Of a stretch of 64,000 bases of DNA, positions 16,778-25,512 are shown in pieces; positions within the stretch are counted from its first letter, which is position 1; each line of letters starts with the position of its first letter. Under the pieces are notes generated by a model, which was not told the origin of the DNA, searched no databases, and was given only the letters and a program-made list of their open reading frames with translations. Both the position numbers and the translations under genes were made by a program. This stretch comes from Gammaproteobacteria bacterium (lineage in GTDB: Bacteria; Pseudomonadota; Gammaproteobacteria; Pseudomonadales; Pseudohongiellaceae), in NCBI GenBank assembly GCA_947457195.1, contig CANGUU010000009.1:1-64000 (forward strand), read 5' to 3'.

Positions 16778-16940
16778 AGCGCCAGCATCGGCGTTGGCGC
16801 GTTGCAGGCCCTTTTCCCGGGCATTACGGATTTGTCATTCTGGCGGGGGTTGCCCGGCAGCGGGCAGTCCCGCTCCGCGGTTCGCCGGTCACGGGGGCAG
16901 AGGTAAACTAGCCGGCCCAGGGCTGGAGGAGAGGGACGAG

Positions 16941-17621
16941 ATGCGGTGTCTGGTCATCGAAGACGACGCTCAGCTGCGAGCCTACATCGAAAAGGGCCTG
17001 CGCGAGGCCGGGCATACGGTCGACACGGCCAGCAACGGCCGGGATGGTTTGTTCCTGGCCACCACCGAGCGCTACGACGCCATGGTGATCGACTGGATGC
17101 TGCCGGAGGTGGATGGCATGCGGGTTCTGCACGCCTTGCGCGCCGGGGACAACACGACGCCGGTGCTGATGCTGTCGGCCCGTAGCCAGGTTGATGACCG
17201 CGTCCGTGGGCTGCGCTCCGGTGCCAGTGACTATCTGGTCAAGCCCTTTGCCTTCGAAGAACTGCTGGCCAGGCTGGAAATCCTCGCCGGACGCGGCGCA
17301 GGACCCGCCGCCGAGGCAACCACCCTGGCTTGCCATGATCTGCACATGGATCTGCTGGCGCGGCGAGTGACGCGCGCCGGGCGACTGCTCGATCTCAATC
17401 CCCGGGAGTTTTCGCTGCTCGAATACCTGCTGCGGCACCAGGGGCAGGTGGTGACGCGCACGCTGCTGCTGGAAAGTCTCTGGCACTACCACTTCGATCC
17501 ACAGACCAACGTCATCGACGTGCACATCAGCCGGCTGCGGCAGAAGGTCGATCGTGACTTCGACCGTGCCCTCATCCACACCGTGCGCGGCGCGGGCTAC
17601 CGCCTGTCGGCCGACGACTGA
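16941..17621 (+). CDS. OmpR/PhoP-family response regulator
   Basis: 226 residues from the ATG at 16941, chosen because GGAGGAGAGG precedes it. The receiver domain has the acidic pocket (E7-D9), phospho-acceptor D51 (VIDWMLPEVDG) and K101 (YLVKPF). A winged-helix DNA-binding domain follows with LNPREFSLLEYLLRHQGQVVTR-type and NVIDVHISRLRQKV segments. The stop overlaps the histidine kinase start, so they form one pair. The target is unknown; neighbouring barrel genes are candidates. Confidence 0.94.
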   Translation: MRCLVIEDDAQLRAYIEKGLREAGHTVDTASNGRDGLFLATTERYDAMVIDWMLPEVDGMRVLHALRAGDNTTPVLMLSARSQVDDRVRGLRSGASDYLVKPFAFEELLARLEILAGRGAGPAAEATTLACHDLHMDLLARRVTRAGRLLDLNPREFSLLEYLLRHQGQVVTRTLLLESLWHYHFDPQTNVIDVHISRLRQKVDRDFDRALIHTVRGAGYRLSADD

Positions 17622-19018
17622 TGAGCCTGCGCCAGAATCTGCTGCACAGTTCGAGCTATCAGCTCGGCACACTGCTGGCCGTGTTGGTGCTGCTGGGCGT
17701 GTTTTTCGTGTCTTACTGGTTGGTGATCGCCAGCGACAACGCGCTGCTGCGTGAGTCCGAGGAAGCGATTCGTGCCGAGATCCGCGCCTTTCAGACGGCC
17801 GATCGCCTCGCGGGCCGCGCCGGCGTGGAAGACCTGCTGCAGAGCGGCATGACCGGCAACAACGGCTACTTCTACGGGCACCGTGACGCCGCAGGCAACT
17901 GGCTCGGCGGCAACATGCCGGGATGGCCCGCCAGCGTGGAGCGGTTTGACGAGGGCACGTTGCTGTTCGAGATCAGCCACTCCCTGTTGCCCGGGCAGCG
18001 GGCCAGCATCCGCCTCGGCAGCGAGCACTTCGACGTGATGGCCAAGGTGCATACCCTCAGCGACGGCACTCAGCTGCTGGTGGGCCGCGATGTCGACGAT
18101 CTTGAGATCGCCCAATGGGTCGCCGAAGCATTTGGTTGGGCCATGATCGTGATCCTGCTGGCCATCTGTGCCGTGAGTTTCGGTGTGGCTTACTACGTTG
18201 CCAGTCGCTTCACCCGCATCGCTGCCACCACCGAGCGCATCATTGCCACCGGCAATCTGGGCGAGCGTCTGCTGGTCGACAGCAACTGGGACGACCTGTC
18301 CAAGCTCTCGCGCATGCTGAACCGCCTGCTGGCGGAACTGGAGGCGCGCGTCGATGGCATCCAGTCGGTCAGCGACAGCATCGCCCATGACCTGCGCACG
18401 CCACTGACCCGTCTGCGCGTGAATGTCAGCTCGCTGGTGGCGGGCCCGGCCCGCGAGGTGCTGCTCGAGGAAATCGATGGACTACTGCGCATCTTCAGCA
18501 GCCTGCTGCGCATCAGTGCCATCGAGGCGGGCAAGGCGCCGATGGCGAGTGACGACATCAGCCTGGCCACCCTGGCTGGCGACGTGGTGGATCTGTACGA
18601 GCCGTTGGCGCGGGAAAACGGCGTCGAACTCCACCTGGTCAACGGCCCGACTGCGGCCAGCAGTCTCGTGCAGGGTGACGCCGACCTCCTCTGTCAGGCG
18701 GTCGCGAATCTGGTCGACAATGCCGTCAAGTTCACGCCGGCCGGGGGCAGCGTGACAGTGGAGACGCGGGTACAGGGCACGGTGGCAGAACTGATGGTGC
18801 TCGACAGCGGTCCGGGCATTCCGCCGGAGCAGCATGAGCGCGCCCTGCAGCGCTTCGGTCGACTGGATGCCAGCCGGTCGCGGCCGGGCAACGGGCTCGG
18901 CCTGCCGTTGGCCGCCGCCATCGTCCGCCGCCACGGTGGCAGCCTGAACCTGGACTCTGCCGTACCCGCTGCACCGGGTCTGAAGGTGACACTGAGACTG
19001 CCCTGTCGTGCTGTCTGA
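17621..19018 (+). CDS. Sensor histidine kinase
   Basis: 465 residues. Transmembrane helices at about 15-36 and 172-194 flank a periplasmic sensor of about 135 residues. A HAMP domain follows, then the dimerisation/phospho-acceptor H256 (SIAHDLRTPLTRLR), the N-box LVDNAVKF, the G1 DSGPGIP and the G2 GNGLGLPLA of the ATPase domain. It is translationally coupled to the response regulator. The sensed signal is unknown. Confidence 0.94.
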   Translation: MSLRQNLLHSSSYQLGTLLAVLVLLGVFFVSYWLVIASDNALLRESEEAIRAEIRAFQTADRLAGRAGVEDLLQSGMTGNNGYFYGHRDAAGNWLGGNMPGWPASVERFDEGTLLFEISHSLLPGQRASIRLGSEHFDVMAKVHTLSDGTQLLVGRDVDDLEIAQWVAEAFGWAMIVILLAICAVSFGVAYYVASRFTRIAATTERIIATGNLGERLLVDSNWDDLSKLSRMLNRLLAELEARVDGIQSVSDSIAHDLRTPLTRLRVNVSSLVAGPAREVLLEEIDGLLRIFSSLLRISAIEAGKAPMASDDISLATLAGDVVDLYEPLARENGVELHLVNGPTAASSLVQGDADLLCQAVANLVDNAVKFTPAGGSVTVETRVQGTVAELMVLDSGPGIPPEQHERALQRFGRLDASRSRPGNGLGLPLAAAIVRRHGGSLNLDSAVPAAPGLKVTLRLPCRAV

Positions 19019-19027
19019 CCGGGTCGC

Positions 19028-19558
19028 TTACCGACGCTGCATGAACAACGTGACCTCTGCCACGTCGAGGCCGAATTTCTGGATGTAGGAGCGGTTGAGA
19101 ATGTGCGCGTCGTCCAGTGCCCAGATCCAGTCGTTGAACCGCACCCTCACTTCGCCGTCACCCACCGGCAGATCCATCTGGTATTCCCACTGAAAGGCGG
19201 AGCCGAAGGTGCGCCCGCTCGCCGAGCCGAGCACGTCGCCTGCCTGCCCCCGGTAGGTCCCATCGGCGCCCTTCTCGATGGTCCAGACCCGCTCGCGAAG
19301 ACCGTCGCCCAGCGTATAGGTGAAGCGTTCGTCGAGCGTGAGCCGGTTGCCGGAAACACTGCCGCGGATGTCGACGGTGAATTGCTGCACCACGTCGCCA
19401 CTGCGGTTTTGCACCAGCCCGTAGGCAACGACATCGCCGTCAAAAAACCGGAACAGGTCGAATTCCGGTTGCAGCGCCAGGTAGTCCTGGCCGTTCGGCC
19501 GCGTGGCGCAGCCCGTCCCGAGCAACAGCAGGGCAAGCACAAGAGACAGCCTCTTCAT
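19028..19558 (-). CDS. DUF3833 family lipoprotein
   Basis: 176 residues. The lipobox LGTGCA (cysteine about residue 17) marks a lipoprotein. The rest matches the DUF3833 pattern: FDLFRFFDGDVVAYGLVQNRSG, VWTIEKGADGTYRGQAGDVLG, and a W-E-Y-Q segment. It is the last gene of a five-gene operon and its ATG overlaps the preceding stop. The biochemical role is unknown; the family repeatedly co-occurs with the other members of this operon. Confidence 0.82.
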   Translation of the reverse strand: MKRLSLVLALLLLGTGCATRPNGQDYLALQPEFDLFRFFDGDVVAYGLVQNRSGDVVQQFTVDIRGSVSGNRLTLDERFTYTLGDGLRERVWTIEKGADGTYRGQAGDVLGSASGRTFGSAFQWEYQMDLPVGDGEVRVRFNDWIWALDDAHILNRSYIQKFGLDVAEVTLFMQRR

Positions 19559-20094
19559 GGGCGACCTCCGAGCAGCGCTACCCGCATGTCCTGCTGCGAC
19601 GAGCGCTCGCCGAGCCAGATGGCAAAGAAGCGCTCGGTGAATGCCGGCTCGTCGATACGACCGAGCGGTTGGCCATTGAAGTAGAACTGGGTGGCCCCGC
19701 TGGCCTCTGCGACGCCGATGATTTCATCGTCGGCACCCACGTCCGGAATCACCGAGCGCAGCAGCTCGTACCAGCGGGCCAGCGTGAGCTCATCCGTGAA
19801 GCCCTGCTCGCGCATTTCGCGCACCGAGCGTTCGGCAATGCGCTCACCGCGCAGATTGCGCAGATAGGTCAGTGCAAGGGCATAAGGGGGGCGCCCCTGC
19901 CAAGCACCGGCGGGACTGTATAACTGCGCATCGAAGACTTTCCAGAACAGCACCTGCAGCCTGGCTTGCCCGACCAGCTCCAGGCCTGCCAGCGGTGCCG
20001 GTGTCACGGTCTCCGCCCGTAACGGGTCGGCACAAATCAGCAGTAGCGGCAGCAGCAGGGTGCCGAGACGGGATCGCAGTACAGCAACGGTCAT
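19555..20094 (-). CDS. Chalcone isomerase-like periplasmic protein
   Basis: 179 residues from the ATG at 20094, which begins a good signal peptide (ending near ADPLRAE). The frame is open upstream but that part lacks a protein-like start. The mature segment shows the bacterial chalcone-isomerase-like fold pattern: LVGQARLQVLFWKVFDAQLYSPAG, then LTYLRNLRGERIAERSVREM. Most bacterial members lack chalcone isomerase activity and probably bind fatty-acid-like ligands. Confidence 0.8.
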   Translation of the reverse strand: MTVAVLRSRLGTLLLPLLLICADPLRAETVTPAPLAGLELVGQARLQVLFWKVFDAQLYSPAGAWQGRPPYALALTYLRNLRGERIAERSVREMREQGFTDELTLARWYELLRSVIPDVGADDEIIGVAEASGATQFYFNGQPLGRIDEPAFTERFFAIWLGERSSQQDMRVALLGGRP

Positions 20095-20096
20095 GG

Positions 20097-20654
20097 TCAA
20101 TCTCCTCGAGTGAGTGGGTGGATAGGGGATACCGGTGGGTCGGTCTGCCAGGTCGTGGCCCGCTGGGTCAGCCAGCAAAGCCAGGGGGCAAGGACCGTCC
20201 ACACCGCACCGACCAACAGGCCGGTGATCAGCGCTCCCTGCGGAAAATCGACGGCTCCCAGGCGGGCGGCCCCCAGGTAAGTGAGGGGCGCACCAACACC
20301 GGCGAGTACCGCCATGAGTGCGGGGCGCGAGCTCAGCCAGCGCAGGCTGTGGCGCAGCGTGCCGGCAAAACCCAGCCAGATCGTGACCAGCCACAGCGGA
20401 ATGGGTGCGTAGGCCGGCGCGGGCTCGAACACAAAGACACCGACATGGGCCAGCAGACTGTCGGCGGCGCAGCCCGGCAGGGCGCAGCCGAGCATCAGGA
20501 TGACTTCACTGCGCCAGCAGTCCACCCACAGCAGGTGCACCACCAGCAACAGCAGCAGGGCTCCGGTGAGCGGCGGACCGCCCGCGATGGCGGTCAACCA
20601 CAGGGCCTGGTACCAGACAAAGTTGAACCACTGACGTCTGCCGGTCTGCGTCAT
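20097..20654 (-). CDS. DUF2878 family membrane protein
   Basis: 185 residues with about five hydrophobic helices. The opening NFVWYQALWLTAI segment and the later PLWLVTIWLGFAGTLRHSL are typical of DUF2878. Its start overlaps the SDR stop and its own stop lies 2 nt from the chalcone-isomerase-like ATG. Function unknown. Confidence 0.8.
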   Translation of the reverse strand: MTQTGRRQWFNFVWYQALWLTAIAGGPPLTGALLLLLVVHLLWVDCWRSEVILMLGCALPGCAADSLLAHVGVFVFEPAPAYAPIPLWLVTIWLGFAGTLRHSLRWLSSRPALMAVLAGVGAPLTYLGAARLGAVDFPQGALITGLLVGAVWTVLAPWLCWLTQRATTWQTDPPVSPIHPLTRGD

Positions 20655-21421
20655 GCTCCACTCCTTTCGCGGCGGGCGAGAGCGCGGCAGATTGCCGCTT
20701 GCCAGCCCTGGGGCAGAGCAGACAGCAACCGGATCAGGCTGGCGAATACGAAGGGAAAGTAGCCATTCCGCTTGCCGCCCTGGACCTGCGCCAGGATCGC
20801 CTGAGCGGCCTCCTCCGGCTCGATGCGCAGTGGCATGCTGAAGCGGTTGCGGTCGGTCAGAGGCGTCCGCACGAAGCCCGGTGACACCGTCTGCACCACC
20901 ACGCCGCGCGGGTGCAGATCCACCTCCAGGCTCTTGGCGAAATAGAACAGGGCGGCCTTGCTGGCACCGTAGGCTTCACTGCGGGTGAAGGGCAGCAGAC
21001 GGGCCAGGCTGTCGACCAGCAAAAGGCGAGCGCCGGGGCGCAGCCCGGGCAGCAGGGCCGCCACGGTATTCACGGCAGAAAAGAAGTTTGCCTCGAAGAC
21101 CCGGTGGAACAGGGCAGGATCGAATGCGTCCATATCGACGTACTCGCAGTGGCCGGCATTGAGGATGGCCACATCGACGACCGTGGCGTCGAGTGCTGCG
21201 TGGCAGGCCGCCAGATCGGTCAGGTCGAAGGCGCGCGTTTCGATGCCTGCCTGTGTGGCGGCCAGCTCGGCCAGCCTCGCCGGGTCGCGACCACAGGCGA
21301 TGACCCTCCAGCCAGCGGCGGCGGCGGCCAGTGCCGTGGCTCGACCAATCCCCGAGCTGGCGCCGGTGATCAACATGGACTTTTCTGGTGTCGCTGCGGT
21401 GTGCGCGGAGACGGTGCTCAT
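20651..21421 (-). CDS. Short-chain dehydrogenase/reductase
   Basis: 256 residues, a classical SDR. It has the cofactor motif TGASSGIG (about 19-26), NAG (88-90), the active-site S138 and YGASK (Y151, K155). An arginine after the second beta strand (CGRDP) favours NADP(H). Substrate unknown; the operon context suggests a lipid-derived carbonyl or alcohol. ATGA overlaps on both sides tie it into the operon. Confidence 0.9.
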   Translation of the reverse strand: MSTVSAHTAATPEKSMLITGASSGIGRATALAAAAAGWRVIACGRDPARLAELAATQAGIETRAFDLTDLAACHAALDATVVDVAILNAGHCEYVDMDAFDPALFHRVFEANFFSAVNTVAALLPGLRPGARLLLVDSLARLLPFTRSEAYGASKAALFYFAKSLEVDLHPRGVVVQTVSPGFVRTPLTDRNRFSMPLRIEPEEAAQAILAQVQGGKRNGYFPFVFASLIRLLSALPQGWQAAICRALARRERSGA

Positions 21422-21843
21422 GCGGCCAACCTCCGGCGCAGGAAGCGGACGACCGGACCAATCACCGGCAGCTGCTCGTAGAGCATGGCGCCGAGGTCGT
21501 AGAAGTCCTCCTGCTCGGTGATGCGGTCATCGGTGAAGCGCAGCAGGCTCACGCCACTCACCGCCACCAGGCGACCGCGGTTCAGTCGCGGATGGCAGAA
21601 GGTCATGGTCCAGCGTACCCAGGCCGAGGCGCTGCCGAAGTCCTGCTCATGGATCACGAAACGGCAGTCACTGCCGCCGGACAGCAACCGGCGGAAGTAG
21701 GACTCCAGTGCGGCAAGGCCCTCATGCGCCGCCACCGGGTCCCGAAATGTCACCGCGTCGTGGTAGAGCTGGCCGATGCGGCCGAGCGACTCCTGACCCA
21801 GTGTTCCGTAGAAGGTGGTGAAGCGTTCCTGCAGCGACTGCAT
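21418..21843 (-). CDS. NTF2-like (SnoaL-type) protein, first gene of operon
   Basis: 141 residues with the cone-shaped NTF2 pattern: an N-terminal helix, YHDAVTFRDPVAAHEGLAAL, and a C-terminal sheet with WVRWTMTF and VSGVSLLRFTDDRITEQEDFYDLGAMLYEQLP. Such proteins are small-molecule enzymes or binding proteins. It leads the operon with SDR, DUF2878, chalcone-isomerase-like and DUF3833 genes. A direct repeat spans its start codon (21840-21896). Confidence 0.82.
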   Translation of the reverse strand: MQSLQERFTTFYGTLGQESLGRIGQLYHDAVTFRDPVAAHEGLAALESYFRRLLSGGSDCRFVIHEQDFGSASAWVRWTMTFCHPRLNRGRLVAVSGVSLLRFTDDRITEQEDFYDLGAMLYEQLPVIGPVVRFLRRRLAA

Positions 21844-21896
21844 GGCGGATTCCTCATGAGGGATTTACGACTCCCAGCATGGCGGACTCCGCATGA
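21840..21896. repeat. 20-nt direct repeat at the start of the NTF2/SDR operon
   Basis: The 20-nt sequence GCATGGCGGATTCCTCATGA (21840-21859) recurs at 21877-21896 with two mismatches (18/20), a period of 37 nt. The first copy covers the start codon of the NTF2-like gene, the second its leader. It may be a pair of operators or simply a local duplication; 37 is not a multiple of three, so it does not extend the protein. Confidence 0.6.
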
Positions 21897-21972
21897 CCCG
21901 AGGCTTGCGGTCGCATGACAGATTGTTAATGTCGGGATGCTTCCGTCGCCCAGCGCCCGTCGGCCGCGGGGA

Positions 21973-24348
21973 TCACTCTCCCCGGCGGCTGGCGGCGGCA
22001 GCCTCCACCACGGCGGTCTCCCAGGTCACCTGCGTCTGCGTCTGCGGATTGAAGCGGCTGCCTTCGTAGCGGGCGGCCCGGGCGGCAGCGATCTCCGCCT
22101 CGCTCAGGTGCTCGCTCGGCGCGAGCGCAAACATGTCGATGCCGCGACTGATTTCCGTGCCGTAGAGGAAGCCGTTGTACCAGTAGACCGACCAGTAGCC
22201 GCCCAGCACCAGTTGCTTGGCGTCGATCGGGCCACGATCGAAGTAGGCGATCTCGCGGGGATTGGCACTGTCGCTGAAGTCCATGACCGAGAGCCCGCCC
22301 TGGTACCAGGCCTGTGCGAACAGATCACGTCCGGGCACGGGAATGATCGAGCCGTTGTGCGCCACGCAGTTTTCCTTGTCGGTCTGCGGCGCCGGCAGCT
22401 TGTGGTGCGCACGAAACACCAGCTTGCCGTCGACGATGTCGTAGATCGCATTGGCGCCCCAGGTCCTGGGGTCGGATGCCCTGCAGCGCGGCCGACCGCC
22501 GCCACCCCACTCGTCGGTGAAGATCACCTTGGTGCCATCGTTGTTGAAGGTGGCCGAGTGCCAGTAGGCAAACGTGGTGTCGGTCACCACGTCGATGCGG
22601 GTGGGATTGAGGGGGTCGGCGATGTCGAACAGGATGCCGTTGCCCGAGCAGGCCCCCGCCGCGATCTTCAGCGCCGGGAACACGGTGATGTCATGGCATT
22701 GATCGGTCGCCGCGGTGCGCTGCGTGCCTTCTCCGTGGTCGCCGCCGGTCCACAGGCCTGCGATGGAGCCGGTCGCGTCGTCGGCAAACACACGCGGGCT
22801 CTTGACGATGCGCGCCCTCGAGGGGTCGGCCAGCGGGATTTCGATGACGTCGATGGAGAACAGCGCCGTGCGACTGTCACCGGCGATATCACCGATGCAC
22901 CCCGGCAGCTCCTCCGCCTCGCGTACGCCGGCGGTGCCCGAGTTGTAGACGATCAGGCGCTCGTCATCGGCGCTCACCACCGAATGGGTGTGGCTGCCGC
23001 GGCAGGTCTGTACAACGCCTACCTGGCGCGGCTGACTGAGGTCGGAAATGTCGAAGATGCGCAGGCCGCGGAAGCGGTCGCTGCTGATCTTGCCGGGCAC
23101 GCCCTGCAACCCGCAGTCGAGCCGGCCGCGGGTCTGCTCCACGCTCATCACCAGGAGGTTGCCGACCACCGAGACATCGCCCTGCCCGCCGGGGCAGACC
23201 ACCGAGCTCAGCAGCGCCGGCACGCCGTCCGCACCGAGGCGGTAGAGGTTGAAGCCGTGGTAGGAGCCTGCGACCAGCACGTCGCCAAAGAACGCCATGT
23301 CGGTGTTGGCAAAATTGAGCAGCGGGGAACGTTCGGCGAACTCGGTGAGATCTTCCTCCTCGCGGGCGGCAGTCGCCGTGTCTGCTGCCGGGGCGGTGGA
23401 CGTGGCTGCCACCGGCGCCGCCGCGTCGCTCGCTGCCGGTCCGGCGGGCTCGGCGTTCTCTGCGGTGTTGCTTGCTGCCGGCCCGGTAGCTCCAGCCAAC
23501 GGCCCGGCCTCGGTGGGCTCGGCGCTTTCTGCGGTGTCGGCAGCGTTCTTGTCCTTCTTGGGCACGGCCGGCGGGCGCAGGCTGGCGGGATTGGCCGGGT
23601 TGAAGAACCCGGCCGGCTTGGGGAGGCTGGCCACCTTGGTCAGGTTGAGGATCGCTTCCCCGGCATTGTCGAAGCCCGCCGCCAGCCCCGAGCGCGGATC
23701 GGCAGAAAGCCCGGCCAGCAGTTTGTCCATCCGCTCCATCTCGCTTTCCTGCTCGCTCTTGATGTCGCTGACAAAACGGTAGAGCACGGGATCGGCGGCG
23801 GTGCCTTCCTCGTCGAGGAGGTCGGTCACCATGTCAACCGCCCCGTCGTGATGGGCGATCATCAGCGCAAGGAACTGGCGGTCGAAGTCGGTGGCGGTGG
23901 CCGCCGCCAGCGCGGCAATCTGGTCGGCGCTGGCCATGCCTTTCATGGTGTGCTGCGCGTGCTGCAGAAGCGCCGCGTCCTCGGTCGGCTCGCCACGCTC
24001 AGCCAGCCACTCCTCCATGAACGCCCTTTCATCGGCCTGGCCGGCTTCGATGCGGCCAGCGATTTCGAGCAGATCCTGGGTATTGGTGCTGTCCTTGACC
24101 AGCGCCGCCATGTCCACGGCTTGCTGGTGGTGCACGATCATCGCCTGCAGGAAGGCGACATCGGCAGGCGTGTAAGTGGTCGTGGCGAGGTTGCTCGCCT
24201 CCTCGGCCGACAAGGTGCGACTCGCCTGGCCCGGCGCACCGGGCTGCACGATCGGTACGCTCTGCGCCACGGCGAGCCCCGCCGCCGACAGCAGCAAGGC
24301 GGAAAGTGCGGCGCGCAGGTCCATTACGACGGGATTTACCATTGGCAT
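21973..24348 (-). CDS. Exported DUF305 - LVIVD-repeat protein
   Basis: About 791 residues from the ATG at 24348, which follows AAAGGA; the frame stays open further upstream but runs toward the tmRNA terminator. The signal peptide ends near GLAVAQS. Residues about 40-220 are a DUF305 ferritin-like domain with two IVHHQQAVDMA / IAHHDGAVDMV histidine helices. A long Ala/Pro/Glu-rich linker (about 260-350) follows. The C-terminal 430 residues carry LVIVD-type beta-propeller repeats (NLYRLG, GLRIFDISDLSQPRQVG, DIADPLNPTRID, VMDFSDSANPREIAYFDRG). Possibly a metal-binding periplasmic or surface protein; substrate unknown. Confidence 0.8.
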   Translation of the reverse strand: MPMVNPVVMDLRAALSALLLSAAGLAVAQSVPIVQPGAPGQASRTLSAEEASNLATTTYTPADVAFLQAMIVHHQQAVDMAALVKDSTNTQDLLEIAGRIEAGQADERAFMEEWLAERGEPTEDAALLQHAQHTMKGMASADQIAALAAATATDFDRQFLALMIAHHDGAVDMVTDLLDEEGTAADPVLYRFVSDIKSEQESEMERMDKLLAGLSADPRSGLAAGFDNAGEAILNLTKVASLPKPAGFFNPANPASLRPPAVPKKDKNAADTAESAEPTEAGPLAGATGPAASNTAENAEPAGPAASDAAAPVAATSTAPAADTATAAREEEDLTEFAERSPLLNFANTDMAFFGDVLVAGSYHGFNLYRLGADGVPALLSSVVCPGGQGDVSVVGNLLVMSVEQTRGRLDCGLQGVPGKISSDRFRGLRIFDISDLSQPRQVGVVQTCRGSHTHSVVSADDERLIVYNSGTAGVREAEELPGCIGDIAGDSRTALFSIDVIEIPLADPSRARIVKSPRVFADDATGSIAGLWTGGDHGEGTQRTAATDQCHDITVFPALKIAAGACSGNGILFDIADPLNPTRIDVVTDTTFAYWHSATFNNDGTKVIFTDEWGGGGRPRCRASDPRTWGANAIYDIVDGKLVFRAHHKLPAPQTDKENCVAHNGSIIPVPGRDLFAQAWYQGGLSVMDFSDSANPREIAYFDRGPIDAKQLVLGGYWSVYWYNGFLYGTEISRGIDMFALAPSEHLSEAEIAAARAARYEGSRFNPQTQTQVTWETAVVEAAAASRRGE

Positions 24349-24520
24349 GGGGATTTTCCTTTTGTTGTGGCCGCCCTGAGGCTGCTCGCGGGGAAGCAGG
24401 GAATGCTGCAAGCGCCGTGCAACAGCCGCTTGTACGTTGGCTTCCTGCTGCTTGGGTTCCCCCGGGCGCGGCGCACTGGCGGAAGACGGCACCGATTCGG
24501 TGCCAAGACGGGTAACAGGC

Positions 24521-24553
24521 AAAAAAAATCCCAACCGGGTAAGGGTTGGGATT
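24521..24553 (-). terminator. Intrinsic terminator of tmRNA gene
   Basis: Read on the minus strand, AATCCCAACC (24553-24544) pairs perfectly with GGTTGGGATT (24536-24527) across a 7-nt loop, followed by a run of eight T (24528-24521, the first two of them shared with the end of the stem). It starts 8 nt after the tmRNA CCA end. Confidence 0.93.
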
Positions 24554-24561
24554 TTGGGTAT

Positions 24562-24924
24562 TGGTGGAGGCGGGGGGATTTGAACCCCCGTCCGTCAGTC
24601 CGCACCCCTTGGCTCTACATGTGTAGCGTCGTCTATTGAGTTAGCCAGTGACCACCCGACGGGCAGGGCTGCCATTGGCGATTCCGGATAGTTTTAGCGG
24701 CTTGGCCCCGGACGTGCCTCCCCGCGATCCTGTTCTATATGACGATTGCGATCACTGGTTTACAGGCATCCCGGTGGCAATCGCTCGCTGCGCCTAATTA
24801 GGCAGCGAGAGCGTACGTTTCGTCGTTGGCAACTATTAAGTTGCATGAATTGATTTACGAGAGTCCATACCCTCTCGACATGCACCGCAGGCCTTGTAAC
24901 CGGCGTCGAATCCAGAACGCCCCC
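24562..24924 (-). ncRNA. ssrA: tmRNA (SsrA)
   Basis: 363 nt. The 5' end GGGGGCG (24924-24918) pairs with CGCCTCC before the encoded CCA (24564-24562), including one G-U pair. TTCTGGATTCGACG after the 5' stem and the T-arm GGGTTCAAATCCC are diagnostic. The tag frame at 24830-24798 reads ANDETYALAA then TAA, so stalled proteins get (A)ANDETYALAA. Upstream (24942-24937) an extended -10 TGCTAGCAT is possible, without a good -35. SmpB, its partner, is encoded at 36049. Confidence 0.96.
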
Positions 24925-25107
24925 GTTGGTGAAGCCATGCTAGCACGCCGGGTCGCCACCCGGCTGCTGCAAACGCGGGCCTCGGGCAGGGATCTGCGGC
25001 CTTTGCAGAGGGTTTTCAACTGGCGTTCAGGTTGCCGAGGTATTCGCGGGCGGCAGCGCAGCGCAGCCCGGCACGCTGCGTGCCGCGGGCTAGCGGCAGG
25101 AGTGGAG

Positions 25108-25494
25108 TCAGGCGCCGCCCTGGCGGACCAGCGTGAGGCGACCCTGTTTGCCGCCGGCCTGCCAGTCGGCGTTCAGCACGCGCAGCGGGGAGCCGATGTT
25201 GTCCAGCACGCCGCTGGCGCGGAAACGGAAGGGCTGGCCGTTGTCGTCCTTGAGTTCGGTGTCGACGGTCACTGTCCAGTCGCTGGAGTCCAGCTGCACG
25301 CTACCCACGGCGGTCTGCGTGACAGGGCCGGGGTTGGCGATGCCGGAGATCGTCTTGCCGTCCCAACTGAGGATGAGCGTGAGGAAGTGGCCGTCCCACT
25401 CGCCCTGCCAGGTGCCGGACAGGGGGTGCCCCTCCTGGGCCTGCAGCGGCAGGGTACAGACGGCGAATGCGAGCAAGGTGAACAGTGCTTTCAT
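25108..25494 (-). CDS. Small exported protein, unknown function
   Basis: 128 residues. The signal peptide ends near PLQAQEG. The mature 108 residues start with LSGTWQGEWDGHFLTLILSWDG and are predicted mainly beta, with a lipocalin-like small-barrel feel. It is the last gene of a run of five exported proteins on this strand, 18 nt after its neighbour. I do not recognise a named family. Confidence 0.7.
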   Translation of the reverse strand: MKALFTLLAFAVCTLPLQAQEGHPLSGTWQGEWDGHFLTLILSWDGKTISGIANPGPVTQTAVGSVQLDSSDWTVTVDTELKDDNGQPFRFRASGVLDNIGSPLRVLNADWQAGGKQGRLTLVRQGGA

Positions 25495-25512
25495 GGGCGT
25501 ATTCCGCGGGAG

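Noticed and set aside
16779-16800. GCGCCA/TGGCGC hairpin between LytTR copy 2 and the response regulator
   Set aside because: Six base pairs with a 10-nt loop and no T tract; at this GC content such hairpins are expected by chance.
21937-24639. 900-codon open frame on the plus strand
   Set aside because: It lies opposite the DUF305-LVIVD gene, continues into the antisense of the tmRNA, and its translation is Arg/Gly/His-rich without domain features. It is a GC-rich antisense shadow.
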